From CAVRUZ01 sp963724495 (lineage in GTDB: Bacteria > Actinomycetota > Actinomycetes > Propionibacteriales > DAIQRJ01), in assembly GCA_963724495.1 (NCBI GenBank), contig CAVRUZ010000002.1, forward strand, positions 806,001-870,000: a stretch of 64,000 nt of DNA, read 5' to 3'. The notes under the pieces were generated by a model. It was not told where the DNA came from, ran no database searches, and saw only the letters and a list, made by a program, of their open reading frames with translations. Numbering within the stretch: the stretch's first letter is position 1; the number at the start of each line of letters is the position of its first letter. The translations under genes and the position numbers were made by a program. Below, piece after piece: positions 52,529 through 59,825 of this stretch.

Positions 52529-53727
52529 GCCTGGTTCCGCCGGTCGCGCCGCGCGGCCACCCTGCTCGGAAGGCCCCAGAGGTCCACGAATCCCTTGGCC
52601 AACGACTGGTCGAAGACGTCTCCCTCGTCGTAGGTGGCGAGGTTGAAGTCGTACAGGCTGTCCTGCGACCTGCGCCCTGAAACCACCGCGCGGCCGCCAT
52701 GCAGCGTCATCCGCACATCACCGGAGACATGCTGCTGCGCCGAGCCGATGAGGGCGTCCAGGGCCTCGCGCAACGGCGAGAACCACAGGCCGTCGTAGAC
52801 GAGCTCGCCCCACCGCTGGTCGACGGTCCGCTTGAACCTGGCCAGATCCCGTTCCACCGTGACGTTCTCGAGCTCCATGTGCGCGGCGATCAGTGCCATG
52901 GCACCGGGTGCCTCGTAGACCTCGCGGCTCTTGATGCCGACCAGCCTGTCCTCGACCAGGTCGATCCGACCCACGCCCGCTGCACCGGCCCGCTCGTTGA
53001 GCTGCTCGATGGCCTGCAGCATCGTCACGTCTTCCCCGTCGATCGCGACCGGTGCACCACCGGCGAACGTGATGGTCACCTCGTCGGGACTGTGCTCGCG
53101 GGCTGGATCCTGCGTGTAGGCGTACACATCCTCGATCGGCGGGTTCCAGATGTCCTCGAGGAAGCCCGTCTCCACCGCACGGCCCCAGACGTTCTGGTCG
53201 ATGGAGTACGGCGACTTCTTCGACTGGTTGATCGGCAGGCCCTTGTCCTCGGCGTAGGCGATCGCCTTCTCCCTGGTCCAGGCGTAGTCGCGGACCGGCG
53301 CGATCACGCGCAGGTGTGGGGCGAGCGCGCCGACGCCGACCTCGAACCGCACCTGGTCGTTGCCCTTGCCCGTGCAGCCGTGGCTGACGATCGTGGCGTC
53401 GAACTGATCGGCCGCGGCCACGAGATGCTTGACGATCAGCGGTCGTGACAGAGCCGAGACCAACGGATACCGGTCCATGTACAAGGCATTGCTCTTCAAT
53501 GCAGGCAGGCAGAAGTCGTCGGCGAACTCGGTCTTCGCGTCGACCACGACGGATTCGACGGCACCGCAGTCGAGGGCACGCTTGCGGACCACGTCGAGGT
53601 CCTCACCACCCTGGCCGACGTCGACGGCGACGGCCACCACCTCGGACCCGGTCTGCTCGGACAGCCAGCCGATGGCTACCGAGGTGTCGAGTCCGCCGGA
53701 ATATGCGAGCACGATGCGATCGCTCAC
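52525..53727 (-). CDS. argG: Argininosuccinate synthase
   Basis: Joins citrulline and aspartate with ATP. The ATP-binding AYSGGLDTS is at residues 8-16, followed by HGCTGKGNDQVRFE and SPYSIDQNVWGRAVE, with YEAPGAMALIAAH later. The 400-residue size is normal. GTG 53727 is chosen because GGAGGAG lies just upstream; the earlier in-frame start lacks support. It follows argR with a 93-bp gap, the widest in the arg operon after argC. Confidence 0.97.
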   Translation of the reverse strand: MSDRIVLAYSGGLDTSVAIGWLSEQTGSEVVAVAVDVGQGGEDLDVVRKRALDCGAVESVVVDAKTEFADDFCLPALKSNALYMDRYPLVSALSRPLIVKHLVAAADQFDATIVSHGCTGKGNDQVRFEVGVGALAPHLRVIAPVRDYAWTREKAIAYAEDKGLPINQSKKSPYSIDQNVWGRAVETGFLEDIWNPPIEDVYAYTQDPAREHSPDEVTITFAGGAPVAIDGEDVTMLQAIEQLNERAGAAGVGRIDLVEDRLVGIKSREVYEAPGAMALIAAHMELENVTVERDLARFKRTVDQRWGELVYDGLWFSPLREALDALIGSAQQHVSGDVRMTLHGGRAVVSGRRSQDSLYDFNLATYDEGDVFDQSLAKGFVDLWGLPSRVAARRDRRNQA

Positions 53728-53820
53728 AGTTGCTCCTCCTTCTGAGTTTCGTCTTCGAGTTCGCGCATTACCTGCGACGGGCACCGGACCGACCAGCTGG
53801 TCGGCCGCTGCCCACCGGGG

Positions 53821-54354
53821 TCAGCCTGGTGTCACGGGTCGGTCGGTGCGGGTGTAGTCGAGGAACCGGCGCACCACGTCCTGGGCGCCGTCGGGGGCGC
53901 GGGTGACCACGAGCACGGTGTCGTCACCCGCGATGGTCCCGAGGACGTCGGTCGGGGCGGCGTGGTCGATGGCGCTCGCCAGGTACTGCGCGGCACCGGG
54001 CGGCGTCCGCAGGATCACCAGGTTCGCGCTGCCCTCCGCGGACGTGAGCAGTTCCGAGCTCAGCCGCGCGAGACGTGCCTCGAATGCCGCAGCCTCGCCC
54101 GCCAGCGGGGTGCGGTCGCCGCCCTCGCCCGGTACGGCGTAGACGAGCTGCCCGGCGGCGTTGCGGACCTTCACCGCGCCGATCTCGACGAGGTCGCGCG
54201 ACAAGGTCGCCTGAGTGGCGGCGACACCGGCCTGCGCCAACAGCGAGGCGAGGTCGGACTGGGCGTGCACGTCGGCATGGGCCAGCAGTTCGATGATCTT
54301 CGCCTGCCTGGCCCGCTTGGTCGCGGGGAACGGGACTCCTGCCGGGGCACTCAT
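53821..54354 (-). CDS. argR: Arginine repressor ArgR
   Basis: A 177-residue regulator. The N-terminal winged helix (ATQATLSRDLVEIGAVKV) binds ARG boxes. The C-terminal domain (ILRTPPGAAQYLASAID, GTIAGDDTVLVVTR) forms hexamers and binds arginine. The ATG at 54354 overlaps the argF stop (ATGA). The site upstream of argC (59706-59737) is the likely target. Confidence 0.95.
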   Translation of the reverse strand: MSAPAGVPFPATKRARQAKIIELLAHADVHAQSDLASLLAQAGVAATQATLSRDLVEIGAVKVRNAAGQLVYAVPGEGGDRTPLAGEAAAFEARLARLSSELLTSAEGSANLVILRTPPGAAQYLASAIDHAAPTDVLGTIAGDDTVLVVTRAPDGAQDVVRRFLDYTRTDRPVTPG

Positions 54355-55298
54355 GCGGCCGGCCCCTGAAGGAGGGAGCCCGGTTCTTCGAGCAGGAAGC
54401 ACAGCAGCGCCTTCTGCGCGTGCAGCCGGTTCTCCGCCTCGGTCCAGACGCGGCTTGCCGGTCCGTCCATCACTCCGGCGGTGATCTCGCGACCGCGGTA
54501 GGCGGGCAGGCAGTGCAGGGCGATCGCTTCTGGGGATGCCGTGGCCATCAGATCCTCCGAGACCTGGAAGGGCCGGAAGGGCTCACTGCGCTCATCGGCC
54601 TCGGTCTCCTGGCCCATCGACACCCAGGTGTCGGTAGCGACGACGTCGGCGCCCGTCACGGTCTCGACGGGGTCGTGCAGGACCTGGACGGAGCTGCCGG
54701 TGGCCGAGGCGATCGCGGCGGCGTCGGCGACGATCCGCTCGTCCGGCAGGTAGCCGGCGGGGGTGCCGATCCGGACGTGCATGCCCGCGGTCGCGCCGCC
54801 CAGCAGGTAGGAGTGCGCCATGTTGTTCGCCCCGTCACCGACGTAGGCGAGCGTGCGCCCGGCCGGATCGCCGAACTCCTCCCGGACCGTCAGCAGGTCG
54901 GCGAGGATCTGGCACGGGTGGAAGTCGTCGGTGAGGGCATTGACGACGGGCACGCCGGCGAACGCCGCCATCTCTTCGAGGCTGGTCTGGGCGAACGTGC
55001 GCCAGACGATCGCGGCGACCTGGGGACCCAGCACTCTCGCGACATCGGCGACCGACTCGCGCACTCCGATCATCGCCAGCTTGCCGTCCACGACCAGCGG
55101 GTAGCCACCGAGCTCGGTCACCCCGACCGTGAACGACAGCTGGGTACGCAGCGTCGGCTTGTCGAACAGGATCGCGACCGTGCGCGGCCCGGCCAGCGGG
55201 CGGGTGGACAACCGGTCGGCCTTCAACGCGGCGGCGCGCTCGAGCACCGCCGCCTGCTCGGCCGGTGTGAGGTCGTCGTCTCGGAGGAAGTGGCGCAT
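54351..55298 (-). CDS. argF: Ornithine carbamoyltransferase, with a divergent phosphate-binding motif
   Basis: Makes citrulline from ornithine and carbamoyl phosphate. RHFLRDDDL, DFHPCQILADL, GDGANNMAHS, TDTWVSMGQE and LHCLPAYRG are present. The usual carbamoyl-phosphate loop STRTR reads TLRTQ here (residues 49-53): the central Arg and the Thr after it are kept, while the first, second and last positions differ. The setting in the arg operon still supports an OTCase role. It overlaps argD by one base (TGATG). Confidence 0.93.
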   Translation of the reverse strand: MRHFLRDDDLTPAEQAAVLERAAALKADRLSTRPLAGPRTVAILFDKPTLRTQLSFTVGVTELGGYPLVVDGKLAMIGVRESVADVARVLGPQVAAIVWRTFAQTSLEEMAAFAGVPVVNALTDDFHPCQILADLLTVREEFGDPAGRTLAYVGDGANNMAHSYLLGGATAGMHVRIGTPAGYLPDERIVADAAAIASATGSSVQVLHDPVETVTGADVVATDTWVSMGQETEADERSEPFRPFQVSEDLMATASPEAIALHCLPAYRGREITAGVMDGPASRVWTEAENRLHAQKALLCFLLEEPGSLLQGPAA

Positions 55299-57463
55299 CA
55301 GCCTTCTCCGTCCGCATCCACGGCCTGGTCCAGCAAGCCCGGCAACGCCGACACGAAGGTGCCCAGCTGCTCCGCGGTCACGATCAGCGGCGGCGCGAGC
55401 CGCACGGTCGACGGTGTCGCCGCGTTGATGATGAAGCCTTCGTCGAGGGCCGCCGCGACCACGCGTGGCGCGACCGGCTCGTTGAGCTCGATGCCGATCA
55501 GCAGGCCGGCCTGCCGTACCTCCACGACCAAGGGGTGACCGAGTTGCCTGACCTGGCGTGCGATCTCCGCCCCCTTGGACCGGACATCGGCCAGGATCCC
55601 GTCTCGTTCGATGACGGTCAGCGTCGCCAGGCCGGCGACGGCAGCGACCGGGTTCCCGCCGAACGTGGATCCGTGCGATCCGGGCCCGAGCAGCTCGCCG
55701 GTGTGATCAAGGCCGATGCAGGCGCCGAGCGGGAAGCCGTTGCCGAGGCCCTTGGCCACAGTTACCAGGTCGGGGCGCACGTCGTCGGTCTGGTGCAGGA
55801 ACCACTCGCCGCAGCGACCGATGCCCGTCTGCACCTCGTCCAGCCAGAGCAGCGCGCCGTTGGCCGCGGTGATCTCCCTGGCTGCCTGCAGGTAGCCGGC
55901 GGGCGGGATGAGCACTCCGGCCTCACCCTGCACCGGCTCCAGGACGACGGCCGCGGTCTCGGTGTCGACAGCGGCGCGGAGTGCCTCGGCGTCGCCGAAC
56001 GGCACGAACGTCACGTCGGGCAGCAGCGGTTCGAACGGCTCGCGGTAGGAGGCCTTGCCGGTGAGCGAGAGTGCTCCGATCGAACGGCCGTGGAAGCCGG
56101 TCGTGGTCGCGACGAGCCGGTGCCGTCCGGTCATCCGGGTGATCTTCACCGCCGCCTCGTTGGCCTCGGTCCCCGAGTTGGTCAGGAACACCCGCGCGCT
56201 GCCCTGCCCCTGCGTCACCAGCTCGATCAGGCGTCCCGCGAGGGCCACCTGCGGCGTCGAGGCGAAGAAGTTGCTGATGTGACCGAGCGTCGCCAGCTGG
56301 GCGGTGATGGCCGCGTTGACGAACGGGTGCGCGTGCCCGAGGGCGTTCACGGCGAGACCCGCCAGCAGGTCCAGATACCGGCGGCCGTGCTCGTCCCAGA
56401 CGTGCGCACCCTCGCCGCGGGCGAGAACAAGCTGGGGCTGGCCGAACGTGCGCATCATCGTCGCCGCGTAGGCGTCGACGGTGCTGAGCCCGTGCGCCGA
56501 CGCCCAGGTGGAGAGTTCGGTGGTCATGACGCCTCCGAACCGACGCTGATCGGCGTCCGGCACGACCATCGTGCCGAAGCCGGCATCGGTGAGGATCTCC
56601 AGCAGCAGCGAGTGCGCGACCCGTCCGTCCACCACGGCCGCGCGGGGCACGCCCTGCCGGATCGCCCGCAGGCAGGCCTCCATCTTGGGCACCATCCCGG
56701 TCTCCAGCGTGGGCAGCAGCGCCGCCAGGTCGGTGGCGTTGATCTCGCTGACGAGGGAGTTGGTGTTCGGCCAGTCGGCGTAGAGACCGGGTACGTCGGT
56801 CAGGACGACCAGCTTCTCCGCCTGCAGGCTGGCCGCCAGGGCAGCAGCGGCGGAGTCGGCGTTGACGTTGTGTACCTGACCGTCCTCGTCCGGTGCGACG
56901 GTGGCGATCACCGGGATCCGACCGGCGTCGATGATGTCGAGGACCGCCTCGGGATGCACGTCGGTCACGTCGCCCACCAGCCCGATGTCGACGGACTCGC
57001 CGTCGACCATCGCCTCCCGGCGCGACGCGGTGAACAGACCGGCGTCCTCGCCGGACAGGCCGACGGCATACGGACCGTGCCGGTTGATCAGGCCGACGAG
57101 CTCGCGGCCGACCTGGCCCACCAGCACCATGCGGACGACCTCCATCGCCTCGGGTGTGGTCACCCGCAGGCCGCCGCGGAACTCGGTGGAGATGCCCAGC
57201 CGGCCGAGCATCGACGAGATCTGCGGGCCGCCGCCGTGCACCACGACCATCCGCACTCCGCACAGGCGGAGGAAGACGATGTCATCGGCGAAGGCGGCCT
57301 TGAGCTCGCCGTCGATCATCGCGTTGCCGCCGTACTTGACGACCACGGTGCGGTCGTGGAACTGCTTCAGCCACGGCAACGCCTCGACCAGGGTGCCGGC
57401 GCGGCTGAGGGCATCGAGGACGCGCGGGTTCCGGATGCTGCTCATGACTTGCGACCGGATCAT
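55298..57463 (-). CDS. argBD: Acetylglutamate kinase and acetylornithine aminotransferase in one open frame
   Basis: Residues 1 to about 308 are ArgB (VVKYGGNAM, VVVHGGGPQI, NADSAAAALA). Residues about 309-721 are ArgD, a PLP aminotransferase (LTNSGTEANEAAVKI; the PLP Lys in VTVAKGLGNGFPLGA; GSTFGGNPVA). The ArgD part has its own ATG at about 56527 with a GGAGG site just ahead. A TGA in the next frame overlaps that ATG, as at other junctions in this operon. So either the enzymes are truly fused, or an indel near the argB end removed its stop. Confidence 0.9.
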   Translation of the reverse strand: MIRSQVMSSIRNPRVLDALSRAGTLVEALPWLKQFHDRTVVVKYGGNAMIDGELKAAFADDIVFLRLCGVRMVVVHGGGPQISSMLGRLGISTEFRGGLRVTTPEAMEVVRMVLVGQVGRELVGLINRHGPYAVGLSGEDAGLFTASRREAMVDGESVDIGLVGDVTDVHPEAVLDIIDAGRIPVIATVAPDEDGQVHNVNADSAAAALAASLQAEKLVVLTDVPGLYADWPNTNSLVSEINATDLAALLPTLETGMVPKMEACLRAIRQGVPRAAVVDGRVAHSLLLEILTDAGFGTMVVPDADQRRFGGVMTTELSTWASAHGLSTVDAYAATMMRTFGQPQLVLARGEGAHVWDEHGRRYLDLLAGLAVNALGHAHPFVNAAITAQLATLGHISNFFASTPQVALAGRLIELVTQGQGSARVFLTNSGTEANEAAVKITRMTGRHRLVATTTGFHGRSIGALSLTGKASYREPFEPLLPDVTFVPFGDAEALRAAVDTETAAVVLEPVQGEAGVLIPPAGYLQAAREITAANGALLWLDEVQTGIGRCGEWFLHQTDDVRPDLVTVAKGLGNGFPLGACIGLDHTGELLGPGSHGSTFGGNPVAAVAGLATLTVIERDGILADVRSKGAEIARQVRQLGHPLVVEVRQAGLLIGIELNEPVAPRVVAAALDEGFIINAATPSTVRLAPPLIVTAEQLGTFVSALPGLLDQAVDADGEG

Positions 57464-57478
57464 GCTGTGCCGCCCGGA

Positions 57479-58633
57479 TCATGTGGAGTACTCCGCGTTC
57501 TCCTGGACGTAGCCGTAGGTGAGGTCGTTGGTCCAGACCGTCGCCTGTTCCGTCCCGGCATGCAGGTCGATCACCACGTGCACCTCGCGGCCGGAGAGGT
57601 CGACGGTGGCGGGGTCGTCGCCGATGCCGGCGGAGCGGCACACCTGTACTCCGTTGAACACCACGTCGAGCTCGCTCGGGTCGAAGGCAGCCTTGGTGGT
57701 GCCGACGGCCGCGACAACCCTTCCCCAGTTGGGATCCTGGCCGAACACGGCGCACTTGAACAGGCTGCTGCGCGAGACTGCCCTGGCCACCTCGACCGCA
57801 TCCTCCTCGTTGGCGGCGTTCGTCACGGTGACGGCGATGTCGTGCTGCGAGCCCTCGGCGTCCGCGATCAGCTGGCGGCCCAGCTGGTCCAGCGCCGAGG
57901 TCACCGCCGACTCCAGCGTCGCCGCGTCCACGTCGACACCCGAGGCGCCGGAGGCCATCAGCACCACGGTGTCGTTGGTGGACATGCAGCCGTCGGAGTC
58001 GATCCGTTCGAGGGTCTGGGTGCAGGCCGAGCGGAGCAGGGCGGTCAGATCTGTTCCGGCCGGCGGCACAGCGTCACAGGTCAGCACCACCAGCATGGTC
58101 GCGAGGCCCGGTGCCAGCATGGCCGCGCCCTTGGCCATCCCGCCGACCACCCAGCCGCCGCCGTCCACGACCACCTGCTTGGCCACGGTGTCGGTCGTCA
58201 TGATCGCGTGGGCTGCTTCGTCGCCACCGGTGTCGCAGAGAGCGGCCAGCGCCGACTCGACTCCGGCGGCCATGAGATCCGGCCGGAGTTCCTGCCCGAT
58301 CAGCCCGGTGGAACAGACGACGACGTCGCCCGCGCCTATCCCGAGACCGGTGGCCACCTGCTCAGCAGTGGCGTGGGTCGTGGCGAACCCCGAAGGTCCG
58401 GTGAAGCAGTTTGCCCCACCGGAGTTGAGGATCACCGCGCGGACGGTGCCGTCGGCGCTTGCCTGCTCGCTCCACAGCACCGGGTTCGCCTTGCAGCGGT
58501 TGGCGGTGTAGACGGCTCCGGCGACGGCCAGCGGTCCGGTGTTGACGACGAGGGCCAGGTCGCGGTTGCCGCTCGGCTTGAGCCCCGCCACCACGCCCGC
58601 GGCCGTGAAGCCCTGCGGTGCAGTGACGCTCAC
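57479..58633 (-). CDS. argJ: Bifunctional ornithine acetyltransferase/N-acetylglutamate synthase
   Basis: Recycles the acetyl group from acetylornithine to glutamate. The 384-residue precursor should self-cleave before T179 in LATML, after the KGAAMLAP motif. NSGGANCFTG, CSTGLIG and the C-terminal NWGRVVAAVG, SGREVHVVIDL fit. The GTG start at 58633 overlaps argC (GTGA). Confidence 0.96.
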   Translation of the reverse strand: MSVTAPQGFTAAGVVAGLKPSGNRDLALVVNTGPLAVAGAVYTANRCKANPVLWSEQASADGTVRAVILNSGGANCFTGPSGFATTHATAEQVATGLGIGAGDVVVCSTGLIGQELRPDLMAAGVESALAALCDTGGDEAAHAIMTTDTVAKQVVVDGGGWVVGGMAKGAAMLAPGLATMLVVLTCDAVPPAGTDLTALLRSACTQTLERIDSDGCMSTNDTVVLMASGASGVDVDAATLESAVTSALDQLGRQLIADAEGSQHDIAVTVTNAANEEDAVEVARAVSRSSLFKCAVFGQDPNWGRVVAAVGTTKAAFDPSELDVVFNGVQVCRSAGIGDDPATVDLSGREVHVVIDLHAGTEQATVWTNDLTYGYVQENAEYST

Positions 58634-59658
58634 GGTGCGATCCCGATCAGCGGCAGGCCCGTCGTCTCCGGCAGTCCCAGCGCCAGGTTCATCGACTGGA
58701 TGGCGCCACCCGCGGTGCCCTTGGTGAGGTTGTCCATGGCCGCGACGACCACCAGCACGCCGGCGTCGCCGTCGACCGCGACCTGGAGGTCGACCCGGTT
58801 GGACGCCTGGACGGCCTTGGTGGTCGGCCACACCGACGGCGGGAGCAGGTGGACGAACGGCTCGGACTCGTAGGCCTGCGCGTAGACCTCGCGGGCCCGG
58901 TCGAGGCCGAGGTCTGTTCTCAGCGGCGCAGTGCAGGTGGCGAGGATCCCCCGGGTCATCGGCACGAGGACCGGCGTGAACGACACGTGCACGTCCAGAT
59001 CGGTGACCCGGCGCAGCGACTGCTCGATCTCGGGTGTGTGCCGATGCGTGCCACCGACCGAGTACGCGCTCGACGAGCCCATGACCTCGGCGGACAGCAA
59101 GTGCGGTTTCAGCGACTTGCCGGCACCCGACGTTCCCGAGACAGCCACGACGGTGACGGAGCCCGGGTCGACCAGACCCGCGGCGACCGCCGGGAGAAGT
59201 GCCAGCGTGGAGACCGTCGGGTAGCAGCCGGGAACGGCGATCCGGTCGACGCCGGCCAGTGCCTCGCGCTGGCCGGGCAGCTCGGGCAGTCCGTAGGGCC
59301 AGGTTCCGGGGTGGTCACCGCCGTAGAAGCGCTGCCAGGCGGCGGGGTCGGACAGCCGGAAGTCGGCGCCGCAGTCGACGATCAGCCGTGCGTCCAGGTC
59401 GGCGGCCAGCGGACCCGACGTGCCGTGCGGCAGCGCCAGGAAGACCACGTCGTGACCCGACAAGGTGACGGCATCGGTGGCGAGGATCTCCCGGTCGGCG
59501 ATCGGGGCAAGCTCTGGATGGTGGTCACCGAGGCGACCGCCGGCGCTCGCGCCAGCGGTCACGGTCGTGATCTCGACCTCGGGGTGCCCGAGCAGCAGGC
59601 GCAGGAGCTCGCCACCCGCGTATCCGGTGGCACCAGCAACGGCAACGGACAGCGACAT
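58630..59658 (-). CDS. argC: N-acetyl-gamma-glutamyl-phosphate reductase
   Basis: NADPH-dependent third step of arginine synthesis. GATGYAGGELLRLL is the Rossmann motif, C145 in AVPGCYPT is the nucleophile, and GTHRHTPEIEQ follows. ATG 59658 has a strong GAGGAGG site; upstream ATGs have none. First gene of the arg operon. Confidence 0.97.
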   Translation of the reverse strand: MSLSVAVAGATGYAGGELLRLLLGHPEVEITTVTAGASAGGRLGDHHPELAPIADREILATDAVTLSGHDVVFLALPHGTSGPLAADLDARLIVDCGADFRLSDPAAWQRFYGGDHPGTWPYGLPELPGQREALAGVDRIAVPGCYPTVSTLALLPAVAAGLVDPGSVTVVAVSGTSGAGKSLKPHLLSAEVMGSSSAYSVGGTHRHTPEIEQSLRRVTDLDVHVSFTPVLVPMTRGILATCTAPLRTDLGLDRAREVYAQAYESEPFVHLLPPSVWPTTKAVQASNRVDLQVAVDGDAGVLVVVAAMDNLTKGTAGGAIQSMNLALGLPETTGLPLIGIAP

Positions 59659-59705
59659 GGCACCTCCTCGACGGGCTCGAACAGCGGACACTGACATGGG
59701 CGTCT

Positions 59706-59737
59706 GCATATTATGCCTCGCGTCGATGGCCATGCAA
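59706..59737 (-). promoter_or_regulatory. argC promoter overlapped by ARG-box-like sites
   Basis: On the minus strand, TTGCAT (59732-59737) and TAATAT (59708-59713) are 18 bp apart, a strong housekeeping promoter 50 bp before the argC ATG. The -10 lies inside the palindrome GCATAATATGC (59706-59716), and the -35 is a TTGCAT half-site followed by ATGGCCAT. Both resemble actinobacterial ARG boxes, so ArgR binding would block RNA polymerase. Confidence 0.65.
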
Positions 59738-59763
59738 CGCGGTCGCCTCACGCCTCCGCGAGT

Positions 59764-59810
59764 GGGCGCAATCCGGGGTCTTCAGCCGCTCATGACCCCA
59801 GATTGCGCCC
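59764..59810 (-). terminator. Hairpin between pheT and argC
   Basis: Arms 59764-59780 and 59794-59810 form a 17-bp stem with one mismatch and a 13-nt loop. It lies 16 bp past the pheT stop and before the argC promoter. It lacks a T-run but probably ends pheST transcription. Confidence 0.6.
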
Positions 59811-59825
59811 TCTCGAATGGCTTAG

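Noticed and set aside
55535..58873. A 1,112-codon plus-strand open frame over the arg genes
   Set aside because: It is the complementary frame of argD, argB and argJ, which carry all conserved motifs; His/Gly/Arg-rich composition is typical of such shadows.
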